In this document: one piece after another, positions 34,788 through 47,708 of the stretch
Position numbering within the stretch: position 1 is the stretch's first letter
How the letters are laid out: each line of letters begins with the position of its first letter
Assembly: GCF_000764305.2 (NCBI RefSeq)
Contig: NW_025937992.1
Coordinates: 220,358-284,357 of the forward strand
Length of the DNA: 64,000 nucleotides
Direction of reading: 5' to 3'
Source: Hyalella azteca
Lineage: Eukaryota > Arthropoda > Malacostraca > Amphipoda > Hyalellidae
Made by a program: the position numbers and the translations under genes
The notes under the pieces: generated by a model
What the model saw: the letters and a program-made list of their open reading frames with translations, nothing else
Told to the model about the DNA's origin: nothing
Databases searched by the model: none

Positions 34788-37700
34788 AATTCTCTTCAAT
34801 CTCGTGCATTCGTACATGCGTATGTATCCGTGCTCCATTGACCTACACAAAAATAATGAAACAATGCTAATTTAATTCTATTATTGACCCATATTTTTAA
34901 TCTCTATTTCATTGCGGTAATAAATAAGCCAGCATTCCAACGCACGTTCATTTGATGCAAAATTTCGGAATATTTATTAGTTTTCGAGTTTTTCATTTAA
35001 TCCCGTGTTAAAATAGTGTGGAGTCGAGCTATTAAACGGAGCCAGCATATAAGTCTTCGGTGCGCATAGCTTCTATTTATTAAATGCATAGCATGTTTGC
35101 ATAGCCCTCGATAGCTCTAACGTTTCTGTTATAATTTAAAGCCACATAAATTCTAGCACCAGCTTCGTTATGGTAGGGAATAGCCAATTAGCCGCGGTCT
35201 TTTTTTTAACATAGAAATTGGATTCTGGTATAAATAATTTCATTGAATGTGTATTATAAATGTTCGGGAAGTTTATAAGCAATATATGAGCATTTTTGGC
35301 AATTAAAACCTAATATATTTATTTTTTAGGCTTCATGAATTATTATTTTTACCTTTTACTCATTGGTGAAGAAATGAATGCCCTATACGTACTCATTTTA
35401 TTTATTTATATTAATTTATTTATATTCGAGGAATAGAAATCGTCACAATTTTTAATTCGCGGGCGCAAAGAATATAATTGGCTTATTGAGTTTGAATTAT
35501 TCTAAGGTGCATCATCTCAAGTATATTACCTCGCAATCGAAAGCATACATAATTTAGCTTCTTTGATTGCAAGAAGAAAGATATTTAAAATATATGTTTC
35601 GTACCGTAGCTACCGTCGCTGGTAATATCATCATAATATTTAATAATATCATAATATAATTTTAAACTTCATAGTTCGTTTACTTTAACTACATAATTTT
35701 TGATTGTCTTTACAGAAATATCATCGAAGCTTGATTCACCGAAACGGCTAAGCAACGATAGAGTTGAATCTTATGCGCCTCCATTTCAACTTCTATTTCT
35801 TTAAATCTATCTAACTAATTAAGAAGCAATAAGGAATGGTTATTACATACCCGCATATATAAAAGTTAATACCTACACGTTTATGGAATGGCTATACCGT
35901 AAAGGGCACAGAACAGATATTACTTTCCCGAGAATAGAATGGTTATAACCTTCTTAAGAGTAAAATGGTTATAAAGTTCTCGAGTGTAGAGTAGAATGAT
36001 TATAAGCTTCTCGAGTGTAGAAAACATATTCCCTACATTTCAGAGGTTCTTTTCTACCCATGTACGGAGAGGTTCTTAATGGCACGATAGGGTATGGTTT
36101 ATATAACTGTTTACGTATGGAACGATTCCTGTCAATCGATGGCGGAGTCGTGTATGCCCGAGTATGAATGATTATTCGTTCAATTTCTTTCAACTTACGA
36201 TTAAATTTTCATTTCGACAAATTTTAATTTGGCTTTAATATTCTACTGAGGCTAAAAAAACAGAAACGTGTCATAAATAATAACACGCACTGCTTATAAT
36301 TGTGTACATGAATTACAATTTACGACTCATAGCTAATAGTGGATTAATATGTTGGAGTTAAAATTATTTACAAATTCAAGGCAATTAAGTCGAAAAGAGT
36401 TGAACTGAAAATTATATTTCAAAATTAAGTCGGTATCCAGCAATGGCTTCACTGTAAGTAAAAAACGACTATATATATGTCGCTGTAACCCCTCCCCCAA
36501 CTAATAAAAATACTAATATGTATATATATAAGTAGAAGTATGTCTGTAGTAAATTTTAATTAATTTATTTTAAATTTTTTCTGAATTGAATTCGAAGTTA
36601 TGCAAAACATTGTAATCATACGCCATCATTTACTGGCTTTCGGTAGCAAACCAAATCCTATTGAATTTTATTTAAGATGAAACACAATGCCTGCAATTTT
36701 ACTATTATTGAAATTTGTATCTCAAAATAGTTATGGCTCAGAATTATGCTCAAATTGCTCCGTATTTTACTTACCATTAAATTATTTTATTATGATTACA
36801 TTTTCATTATGTAACTTAATAATTTAAGAAAGCAAGTTTCCAGTTTATCGGAATGTTCTCCTAATTTGCAAGCTGATAAAACAGCAGCCGCGCTCTGCAG
36901 GCTGGGTGCTGTCACAAGTTAAAGCAAGAGAATTATTATTAACGACGGTGGTCACGATTATCTTATCGTAACGAGCGGACGTGTGACACGACTGAAAATA
37001 TTACATTCAAAATAATTATGGCCTACTTTTGTTGACAAAAAAAAAAAAGATACGACAGGTCGTGTGTCTGTTCTAGCTTTTGTTCGAGTTTCATTTAAAT
37101 TTTGACACGCGTCTTTTAATTGTAAAAATTACATGTGTTGCCAAAATTGAAGCTTTGTGTCGCGTGTGTCGCGTGTCTGAGAAAATATTTCATTCTAGTT
37201 CAACTTTAATTTTGAAGTATTTCTAGCTTTAATTATGCGCCAATTTTTCGACCTAAGTCAACACACACTATATAAAATTCTCTCTGATAGAGAGTCACGT
37301 TTTTAGATTTTGTTGCTAAAAACACTTCTTATGTTGTTTCTTGTTATTAATTCGTTATTTTCGCCTATTTCGTCGGTGTGACTTGCGGTCCAAAACTACG
37401 TTCGTTCCTAATAATTCGTAACGCTCGAGGCGGGATAAGTTATGAGCACCTGAGGTTAAAGTATAAAATTATAAAAAATATATAATGCGAGCAAATATAC
37501 TGACGGTGTTGGAAACACCGGTATAAGTCAGTTTATATATTTTTATTGATCGTGAATTAAAATTGGAACTTTGACCCTGTATTATTTCTCACTAGCTCCA
37601 TTCATTCAACGAATAGACTTAAGTTCAGTCGTTTAATACATTTATATTTAAAGAAAAAATGTTGGGTACAAGCGCGTAGTTGTTCGTCAAGGACTGGTAC

Positions 37701-39124
37701 AGTGCACGCTTTTTGCTGGAATGAAGTTTTGTGTATTGAAAAATATCAATCATTTAACGTAAAAGGTGGAAAAACTTGATTAATTATAACATTTTCAATT
37801 TTGGATCACGTTTTTCATGCAGATTTTTTTACTCATTGCTTGGCTATAGATGTACGGCTAAATGGTTTTTAGCTTTTTCGTTAATCGTAAGCATTAATTT
37901 TTATGGTAAATTGAGGAATGACGCGACATATCGGGTTGAGGGTTGATTATATTTTGCTGCCGGTCTTCCTGCCAGTAAAGGCGTTTTCAGGGAATTACTG
38001 TTCATGAACAGACTCACCCGTTTCTATTTAAAGAATCTAATCAGATTGTTAATCGTTCAGGTACATTTATTGACATCAACACTTGTATTGCAGAACACCC
38101 AATGGTCTCCACACACCTGCAACATCTGGCTGCGATGTTCTCTGGTAACATCATAATATATAAAACGATTATATTAATAAAAGAGGTTTAAGGGATCCGA
38201 AAAATTAAATGACTACAATTGTTGATTTCCTTCGACGGTGGTTAGTTGAGCAATTAGGTTCCAAATAAAGTTTTATGATGATTTTTCCTTTAACGGTTTT
38301 ATGTGCTGCGTACATAATACACTTCATAATATATATGGCACATTTTGTATATAATCTTTACTAACGTCTTATGCGCTATAGTGATCTACTGTCATTTATC
38401 AAGAGACATCTGCCGGCTCCTGCATGTTTGGTTTTGAAGATTAGAAAATATATATGGGAACAGCTGAGTGTATATTGACTACGTTGTGCGTCGTACGCTT
38501 GGAGATGAAAGTCGTGGAACTGATGGCCAACGAAAAGCCGCTGATAAGACAACGATAATTCTGTGATTTAAGTATCTGGTACGTACCGTGTACATCACCT
38601 GTGATGTGCGGTGCCGTGTGCAATGTTTACATCAAGTAAAAAACGTTGAAGTTTCCTGAAACACTATGATGAATTCTGGCACGATCTTTGTGCCGATATT
38701 TAACAAGTGTTTCGAGCACAGAGCAAACAAATGATTTGTTAAATAAAATAAATTTATCTCGTGTAAAAATACCCAGGTCACATAGCCAGGGACTGTGAAT
38801 TGTGTTCATATAGCAACGTACTGTTTTCATCAACGTAAACAAACCGACACACTCAGCTAACGTAATTATCGAACATTTTTTGGACGGTACTGTATCCCCT
38901 GAAACCGGCCGGAGTGCGTCCGCTGTTTCTCAGGTGCTCATGCAGTGAGCCAAGAAGCGTCGTGTGTCTGAGGGCGCTGGGTACGGCTGGCCTTCACGGT
39001 CCTACAGCGCTGAATGGACAGGAAACGTGGGACAAATTACGATCCTCCCTAAGCCTTGATAAGACTTTATTCCAATAAAATAAATGGATTAGATTTTATT
39101 TGAGCTAATTGATTGATTTTAATT
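34788..39124. other. AT-rich non-coding DNA with minor repeats
   Basis: No gene is recognised. A loose repeat around aatggttataa with cttctcgagtgtag occurs at about 35885-36020. A bulged hairpin lies at 37499-37532 (ACTGAC-GGTGTT pairing with AACACC and GTCAGT). A GC-richer block at about 38890-39010 has no open frame or motif that I recognise. Confidence 0.4.
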
Positions 39125-39260
39125 TAAAAAAATATAACTCAGTACTCACTGCAGTGAGCGACATTTTTTCGTCGACGAAAACGTGAAGTCACGGACAGAC
39201 AGACGGACGTGACGAGCACAATAAGGCATTTTTTAAATGAATGAGAAAATTCGCTAAAAA
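39125..39260. repeat. dispersed palindrome-bearing repeat, copy 1
   Basis: The segment from aatataactcagtactc to attcgctaaaaa recurs at 54056-54205. It contains two perfect palindromes, CTCACTGCAGTGAG at 39145-39158 and TTTTCGTCGACGAAAA at 39166-39181. These are followed by a gacagacagacgg stretch and gacgagcacaata. Non-coding. Probably part of a transposable-element family; the class is unknown. Confidence 0.85.
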
Positions 39261-42200
39261 TATATTCATCATCGTATAGATCTTGCCTTAATTGGATACA
39301 TATAATTAGCCTCTGAAAGGATCTTTTATATGTAATCTAGCGAAAATCAGCGACTTAATGAAAATAAGAACAGTTTATATGAAAAAATTTGTTCCAATAA
39401 ATTCTCAAGTAAGATAGTCATCACTCTCATTCTTTATGTAGTTCGTATAGTCAGAATACGAGTTTAACCGCATTTAAGTTCGACTTAATGTTAGAATACG
39501 AAAAATCCTTTCATTGGCTCACGTTATCTTGATCATTTTCAGTGAAAATTCGAATTAAAAATCCACCTCAAGTTCACAAGCGACATCAGCTATTCAACTG
39601 AGCCCGCGAGAATGTCAAATGTCGACAAGCAAGTCTGTCACCAAAATAATTCCCAATATAACGTATTGCCTCCGTTCGTTTTCTTTTTTAACGCCATTTT
39701 CAAGTGAATTTATGGACCGCGATTCCGTTGCAGACACCGGTTGAACGATGGGTGGATGTCCTTGAAAACTGCCAACTAACAACCGGACTGTAAAAAAAAT
39801 GATCAAACATGCAAAGATATGCGTTAAGCGAACGAGACCGATGCTAAACAGACGGGACGACTAACCAACACATTAGTACATTTTTTATATATATTACATC
39901 ATTTTTCTGATTTAAAATTCTTGAAGTGCAATTCGAAATCGTAGTCAGTCAGTCTCCCACTAAAAAAAAACAGTTGCATTTGGACGCTAAACAAGTTTGG
40001 TTAGCTTTTATTTTAACGTAACCAAGTTAAATTCGAGCGTTGTTTTCTACTCAGTGTTAACGAAGGGACTTGGACTGAAGGAAGACAAGCTAAAGTCTTT
40101 CCTCTCGAATTGTAGCATTGATACCATCGCAGTAATCGGATTCCATACCAAACACAGCCAAAACAAGTGATGCGGGAAATTCTCCCATAGAATATTTTAA
40201 AAACAGTTCAAATGCAATTGTTTTGAATCGTTTATAAATTGAAAACAAACTATATCGTTTGGTATCGAAATACAATGAATTAGAAACGTTTCGAGGATGT
40301 CAAATTCCTTAGCGTGTTTAATTGTTATGCGTTCTTTTTATGAAATCTTGCAACAAGTGGGATCATGTAATATTATGTAATGGCTCGTAAAAATATGTGG
40401 TTTCATTAACGTTATTCTAATAACTTATTTTGTCGAGGCAATGAAAAAATTTGTTTTTTTTTTTTTTCGGGTGAATAAACATGTATTCACCTATTTAGTG
40501 CCTTCAGTGCCTGAGACAGTCTCTTTACTGCTTCAGGAAAGTTTAACAAGAGCTCAAATATCCTTAAGTTGTTTCTGCAACTGCTTAATATGTAAAAAAG
40601 TTACGGTATTTCGTAGCGCAAAAGTGCTCTATTAAGCAATTGCGACAGCAACAGTTCGCAGAAAATTAAATCAACAAACAACGTATTTTAAAATTGATTA
40701 TTTACAACCTTTACGAGCGAGAATCAAAAACGGAACAAAAAAGTAAGTAATCAATTCATCATAAACGTGTGAAGGTTTATGGAAAAACGAAGGCGTTACA
40801 ATCTAATCGACACTAAATAAATTAAAATAATCCTTTCACTGAGAATCGAGAGGTTTTTATATATTATAAGGTTTTATAAGAAATATTACAAGAAGAGTAC
40901 AAGAGTATTACAAATTATAAACTTTATCAATACTCTTTACTATCACGAGCAATAGGAAAAGATGAAAATGGTTTATAACACTTAAAAATTAACGGCACTG
41001 AGGACGCGCTTTGTAAACCTGATGAGATCGGGATCGGTGAAAATATCTACGAAAATAACAGAATTTGGCCACGATCCCCATGTGGGAGCTGATTGGCTGC
41101 CGCTTAATATTGTAATTAGCGGTAAAATTTCGATTTAAAAACATCAAGCGATGTGTTTTTTCACACAACTGGTCTAGTTTGGTGGAATACATGGGGCGAG
41201 TTTTTATAGATCTACAGTCATAATTCAGTACATATGTTATTGAACGCAGCCTTGTATGACCAAAGAGGGAGAGCGAGCATACGAGTAGACTTGCCGTTCG
41301 CTAAAATGTTCAACAATTATTTTCAAATAAGAAGTGTTTCATTGTAAGTTTGGTGGATGCGAATAAAAAAAAATGACTATTGGGTTTTCAGAACAAAGAA
41401 GAAATTGTGGTACGGAACCTTCCTTAAAAAATATAATATTAAAATTTTTAATTTTTTAACTTACTGTCTTTTTCATTTTTGAAATGTAGAATTGATTTCA
41501 ATCATTTAACTCAAAGTGATCTATTGGTAATACCGCTCGAAGTAAATCGTATAGAAAGTGAGTTCTATATGGCATTCGAACAATAAATAAAAGAAAATGT
41601 ATCGAATTTGTGAAAAGTTTAGTAAAAGTTTTATGCTGCCCATCACAATCTTTTCCTTATGAATAGATAAAATAGTCGATTCTCAAATCCAGTAATTATG
41701 TAATTCACATTGCACCGCAATATCCCGTTTATTGTAGAATATGCTCGACAATCCAGATAGGAAAATGGGGAGAACGAATTGCGCTTAAGTGATGCAGTTT
41801 GATGCAATCAATGAACATTATTTGTCATCGTAAAACACGTTTCGTTCCTTAATTTGTCTGCAACTAATGTTTGCTATTAACTATCATAAACCATGTTTCA
41901 TATTTAAATTTTATCGATGACATATGTAGAGAGCTGTAAATAGAAATCAAATTTATTAATTGGTTAAAAAAATAGATCTCTCATGCACGTTAGAATTCAT
42001 GAATTTTTATTTTTTCATGGTTATTGGCAGAACGTAAAATTATTTTATTTATATACATATTAATGGGCCATAATAGGGCAATCGTATTTATTATATCTCA
42101 TCAACAGTAATATAAACTTACTATTATTGCGGATATAAATTGAATTTGGTTGAAAATACAGTTGTTTCTTCTATCATATTAACATGATTTCTCGGTAAAC

Positions 42201-42654
42201 ATATCCAGCTATACATGATGAAATTTCTGAAATAAATAATAGGGCCTTGGTATTCTATTGGTGGAATACATGGGGGAATACAACAGGAACTTAGGGCTGC
42301 TATAAGTAATTTTTTTCTATGAAGAAAAAATACCATTATAATCCATAGTCCATTTTCACAATTTTTCTTAAGCATCATTCAGGCGTGAATACTTAGTTTG
42401 GAAACTAAAATAAAAGATGAGGGACTTACGCTCGCGATGCATTCAGCAGCGACGCGGAACTATTCCTTATTTCAATATCAAAGACACTTTTTCATGATCT
42501 CAATGCTGAGTATCCAGATTGCATCGACGGGTAAACCTGATTTGGCCAGTTCATATAAATTACGTGAATTTATTAACAAATTAAGAAGAATTTATGCCGC
42601 TTCTCGTACCTGTTGACCTTCTATGCCAGGAGCCGGAAGCCGAGCGTCAGGCAG
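39261..42654. other. AT-rich non-coding DNA
   Basis: No gene is recognised. Short motif-free frames occur on both strands, and a T-run of about 15 lies at 40454-40468. Confidence 0.4.
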
Positions 42655-43040
42655 ATGTTAGAGTTCACAATTCTCACCTGCTTGTCCTTGAGTTAATGTT
42701 ACATACTTCTACAAGATTCATCCGCTGACATTTCATTTAACATTTTCTACGTCTGAAATTTTCTCCCGCTTGCTTTTCATTTAATTTTTCATACGTCCGA
42801 ACTTTTCGTCCGCTGTCATTTAAGTTAATGTTTCTACGTCTGAAATTTTCTCCCGCTCGCCTTCCAGTTAATGTTTCATACGTCCGAAATTTTCGTCCGC
42901 TGTCATTTCAGTTAATGTTTTCTACGTCTGAAATTTTCTCCCGCTTGTCTTTCAGTTAATGTTTCATACGTCCGAAATTGGCAATTCTGTTACCGTTTTC
43001 TACTTCCGAAATTTTTCCCTGCGTACAATTCACCTAAAGT
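42655..43040. repeat. minisatellite of about 44 bp with alternating unit types
   Basis: Units contain gttaatgtttcatacgtccg followed by aaattttcgtccgctgtcat, alternating with tttctacgtctgaaattttc followed by tcccgcttg. Spacing is roughly 43-46 bp per unit, so the two types form a repeat of about 90 bp. Outer copies are diverged. Confidence 0.88.
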
Positions 43041-44249
43041 CTTCTTATTTTTCACCTTAGTGGCCAGTGGACAGCCGCTCCTGATTTTAGAGAGAATTTT
43101 TATAGGCGATATTTAAGGTGACGTTATTTAAAATAGTTAAAACTATAATTCATTTAAGGAGAAACTCAATCGGTATTAGACATTAACGCAATTTTACATG
43201 ATTTCATCGACATCAGGTGACGGACTGGATTAGTCATTGAATTTGGGTGGTTAATTTCAAGCTTTTTATTCACTCGTCTTCCATTTAATTGAACATGCAT
43301 TTAGATAAGGCGGGCACCATTTTATTCAGGAATTCAGGCTCAATTGTTCGTGAACTAGAGATGAAATCATAACATGACGAACATAAAATTATGTTGAAAT
43401 TTTAAATTAAACTCGCACTTTGACTTCTTCCAATCAAGATACCCTTGTCATCCTATAAATTCTTTCTTCGAATTGAACTCTTATGGATCAATGGAGAATT
43501 TCATGAAATTATATTAATAAATAGATTAAACAAAGTACCAAGAGAAATTATGAAATGAAACTACTTTCAATTTTGCAAAAATTTAAATTTTTGCAAATTT
43601 GAATTAAAAAAATAGGTGGGAACTTATGTAAGCATTTTAAGATGTGGTATATCCCTCGCCCATTAAAAAAAATACAAGAGGATCACCGTTGCCAGATAAG
43701 TGTAATACAGAAACGACTCTGATTAGCGTTATCTGTTATCGATACGCCGACCCAGGGCGTAAATATTTTGATGTTGTTAATTTTTTGATGATGTTACATA
43801 GGAATGAATCTTCAAACCCAATGACCCTTAATTTGTCAGTTTATTATAGAGAAAAAAATACACCGAGCAGGGCTATGTCGCATCAGAGATTACACGCAAT
43901 GCGGGCTGTTAACTGATAAATGATACGAACTATCGTTTGATATCGAGGAGGGCAATGAGGATAAAAATGTTGGAATTTAAAAAATCTTGTTATTCAATTA
44001 ATTTGGCTGGTATGAATGCATGCTGCCTTCACAATAAAAATGTCATTTCGGAATTAATAATATCAATGCAAAGAAAAATAACTAAAACTAAATTAAAACT
44101 GAATTTATAATCAAAATATAGTTGCTGACAGGCATTATTCAGAAACATATTTAAAATTATTCTCATTCGTGGCATCATTCGATAAATAGTTAGTAGAATT
44201 CCAGCTTAGTACACATTATTTAAAATTATTCTACTTATGCCTCAAAATA
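43041..44249. other. AT-rich non-coding DNA
   Basis: No gene is recognised; the 90-codon plus frame at 43644-43916 starts at a non-ATG codon and has no motif. Confidence 0.4.
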
Positions 44250-44530
44250 TTAAGAACAATCCAGCTCTAAAATGATATTGTTGAGAAAAATCTAGCACTA
44301 AAAATTTATTCGGTAAGAATTATCCAGCACAAAAATAAAATTAGCTGAAAACAATCATGCAATAAACAGAAATAAATAATAAACTCCATTTAAAACAGCC
44401 CTACACCGAGCTAATCTCAGCTGAAAACAAACCAGTAATAAAATAATCACCGTTCAGAACAATCCACAACAATAATGGTGGTCGTTGAGAACAATCCAGC
44501 TATGAAATGATGATCGGTGAGAACAAAATT
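44250..44530. repeat. degenerate array of about 33 bp (gaacaatccagc type)
   Basis: Recurring gagaacaatccagctatgaa motifs at about 44254, 44281, 44314, 44343, 44485 and 44518, with irregular 27-36 bp spacing where adjacent. The array is old and strongly diverged. Confidence 0.65.
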
Positions 44531-46239
44531 GCATTGCACTGCAGCTCCAAGGTCACCTCGATTCTTGCTTCCAGTACTGACTTTCTAATCGACTTCGAAC
44601 GGACCCTTTAGCGTGCCGTTTTTATAGCAACGAATAGCAGTATATAAATATAGCTATTAATATTAAAGATTCCATCATTTTCTTGATATAAATCAACCGA
44701 AACTGGGAGATATGAGGGAGTGAGGTGCCATGGACCAATTAATACGTTACAACATCCTCTTTGTCTAAAGATAATAATAATGTCTAAATAATAAAAACTA
44801 ATCTGCTCAAAACCATTTCGAAGAAATCAAGAAAGTTCATCCGCTATATATGCATATGATATTCGCTCAACTATGAGGAATATTAATAGCATAGGTAAAT
44901 AGCCTTTTTCCAAGACATTAGTCGGTATATTGTGTTATTTGCATTTGCTAAGATTTTATTCTTATTAATTTTTTTCCTTGATTACTATTTTTATTTGCGT
45001 GCATATTTACCGAAAATTTCATTTGACAAACATATTTTCGCGCAGAAAATTTTTTAATGCTATGACTCATCGTCGAGAAAAGAAACTTTTGATTTCATCG
45101 GCCCTTTTCGTTTTTGATGTTCTGTTTTTCGTTGTTCGATGTATTCACATTCATTCTACCGTGAGACGCTCTCATTTGTTCACTACAATGAATGACAGCG
45201 GTTAATTAAGATACCTGTAAAAATTCTACACGCTGTATAAAGCGGAACTTTTTCACTGGTTTGAGTATACAGAAAAGTTCTCGTGTGTGTGAACCATAGC
45301 AGCTGCTCCCAAACTTTTACACTCAGTAACCTAATTTATCATGCCACTACATGCATGAGACCCAACGACCCCTAATTATTTTCATGCTATAATTTTACCC
45401 ACCAGTTTGTGAACCAATTAATAATAGCAATGAGTTTGAAAGTGTGACCCATTCCACCCCTGCCTCCCTGTCACCTTCAAACGTGCGGTCAAAGTCAAAC
45501 TCCATCATTCGGTCACTTTTCCAGAAGCTGAATTCATTAAAAATAATTAATTTTTTTAATGTTAAATTAATATTCATAATTTAATATTCATCATCAAATA
45601 ATTATTCATCGACCGTGCAAGTCATAATTTTCCGTTGCGATATCATCTTAATACTGATGCAAACTATTTTTACTGGAAAGACTAATTGAGGTAAATTACT
45701 AATTTCAATATACAATTCCTCAAATTAATTAGATTCACTGACGCTCAAAAAAAAATAGGATTTTACGACCTAAATTCTGAGGCCATGATTCCATGACATG
45801 AATCAATGGAATCGATTCATCACGATACTAGACAAAGATCCCGCATGTATAATTATAGCATGTTCACGAGTTGCCATTGACGCTCATAAGTAAGATAATA
45901 TATTCGGTTATATGCATATTTAAAGAATAGATTTTACGCCGAATAATGCCACGAAAAATGACGACTTGTACTTTCATTGATAATTATGCCCTTAAAAGAT
46001 ATGCTAAGTTAAAAAAATTAAAAATCTGTAACAGGAAACGTTAGAAACCAGAATACATGACCCTGTACCAAAAATATTATTTTGTAGATTGTTAGAGACC
46101 CGAAGTTTTATTTTGAGTATTCAGTCCGCATTTGAGGCTGTGTTATTTTACAATTAAAATTCATTTCTTAGCGTCGCAGCTTCAGTCTCCTTCATTGATC
46201 AAGCCTGCAATGGCAACATAAGAAACCTCCGCTGCATGT
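44531..46239. other. AT-rich non-coding DNA
   Basis: No gene is recognised. Confidence 0.4.
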
Positions 46240-46610
46240 TATCGCTCGCAGAAAAGTGCAACATAAACAATTGCACCAGCCGTAACAGCCGTAGATGCAG
46301 TTACGGCTGCAACAGCCGTAATTGCCGTAAGTATTATAAATTAAAATTAATCGCACCTGCAATCAGTAGCAGCTACAAAACTCGCAAGAAGCTTTTCCAG
46401 CAGTAAAAAAAACACCGAAAGCAGCATTTGCAACAGCCGTAAGAGGCGAACGAAACGTCAGTAAATAGCAAGTGTGAGCAGCAACCGTAACAACAGTAAA
46501 ATTATCAACCTTTTCGTCTGCATGCAGCAGCTGTAACGACCGTAACCATGAACCGTAACAGCTGCAAGCAGCGGCTGTAGGCAGCAAGCAGCCGTACACC
46601 GCTGAAGGTG
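46240..46610. repeat. cagccgtaa-rich low-complexity region
   Basis: The motif cagccgtaa and variants (agccgtag, aaccgtaac, tgcaacagccgtaa) recur irregularly for about 370 bp. One inverted pair occurs where gttacggctg faces cagccgtaa near 46280-46320. There is no fixed period. Confidence 0.65.
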
Positions 46611-46667
46611 ACCCACAGAGCCGGCCCTAGAGGTGACTCCGGCACCGCTGTCGTCGCTGCGCCCTTC

Positions 46668-47095
46668 AAACCGGCAACAAAAGTGAGAAGACGGCATAAG
46701 AACGGTAGGAAACACAGCAACATGAAGCAAAATGAAGCAAAAACCTGCAACAAAAGTGAGAAGACGGCATAAGAACGGCACAAAACACAACAACATGAAG
46801 CAAAATGAAGCAAAAACCTGCAACAAAAGTGAGAAGACGGCATATGAACGGCACAAAACACAGCAAAATGAAGCAAATGAAGCAAAACCTGCAACAAAAG
46901 TGAGAAGATGGCATAAGAACGGCACAAAACACAGCAACATGAAGCAAAATGAAGCAAAAATCTGCAACAAAAGTGAGAAGACGGCACAAGAACGGTAGGA
47001 AACACAGCAAAATGAAGCAAAAACCTGCATCAAAAGTGAGAAGACGGCATAAGAACGGCACAAAACACAGGAAAATGAAGCAAAATGATATGAAA
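46668..47095. repeat. 73-bp minisatellite
   Basis: Units containing aacctgcaacaaaagtgaga and acatgaagcaaaatgaagca. The gtgag landmark recurs at 46683, 46756, 46829, 46900, 46973 and 47036, so spacing is 73, 73, 71, 73 and 63 bp. The last unit has lost one copy of the internal atgaagcaaa sub-repeat. Minus-strand frames of 214, 171 and 131 codons over this region are artefacts of a unit that lacks stops in every frame. Confidence 0.95.
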
Positions 47096-47507
47096 TCGGC
47101 ACTCTAAGTGGTAAAAACGATATGAAAAAACCACATGGAAACGGTAGAATATGAGACGAAGACGTAAGGTAAATGGTTTAAAAACAGCGCTATGTCTAAT
47201 AACGAAATAACGGGACGAAAACTGCTCAATACTGACGCCTCTTGGCGTGCAATACAAAAAAATTGGTTTGAAAATGCGCAAAATTTTTATGAAAACTTAA
47301 CCGAGACAGTACAAAAACCACACGAAGACCGTATACGAACGAAACGAGATCACGAAACTAATTTATTTTTTAAAGGCATGGTTCCAGGCTAATTGAAAAT
47401 ATGTAGATAGAATGCATGTGAAAGACTTTTTGATGACGTATGTAATGTATTTTAAGATTATAGCAAATGAAGATTAAAGCCTATATGCCAGAATGAACGT
47501 ATTCTTG
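47096..47507. other. AT-rich non-coding DNA
   Basis: No gene is recognised next to the 73-bp array. Confidence 0.4.
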
Positions 47508-47708
47508 TCACACAACCGCCATACCATACTTTACAACCGAATGCCAGTGGCCATTCAGGCGCTTTAAAACCTGTTGTAAACCTGACTCAAATTTCAAAGA
47601 GGAATCAAAAATATTTTTAGCCGATAATAAAAGATCTCGTTCGAGCTGATCAACAGACCATGAATTGCCCTTTAAATGAACCTTATTTATAAACGCACCC
47701 ACAACCAA
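47508..47708 (-). CDS. coding-like fragment, unassigned
   Basis: A 66-codon minus frame has protein-like composition, including WSVDQLERDLLLSAKNIFDS and LQQVLKRLNGHWHSVVKYG, which could form amphipathic helices. An in-frame TGA lies immediately upstream and the first codon is TTG, so a translated start is not evident. An acceptor-like ccttttttag is placed upstream, but the TGA follows it in this frame. Most likely a decayed fragment of a mobile-element protein, or chance. No motif allows an assignment. Confidence 0.15.
   Translation of the reverse strand: MVVGAFINKVHLKGNSWSVDQLERDLLLSAKNIFDSSLKFESGLQQVLKRLNGHWHSVVKYGMAVV

Noticed and set aside
46458..47102. 214-codon minus-strand frame, the longest in the window, rich in Cys and Phe
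   Set aside because: It is read-through of the 73-bp array, whose unit has no stop in any minus frame. Peptide blocks repeat and shift frame every unit.
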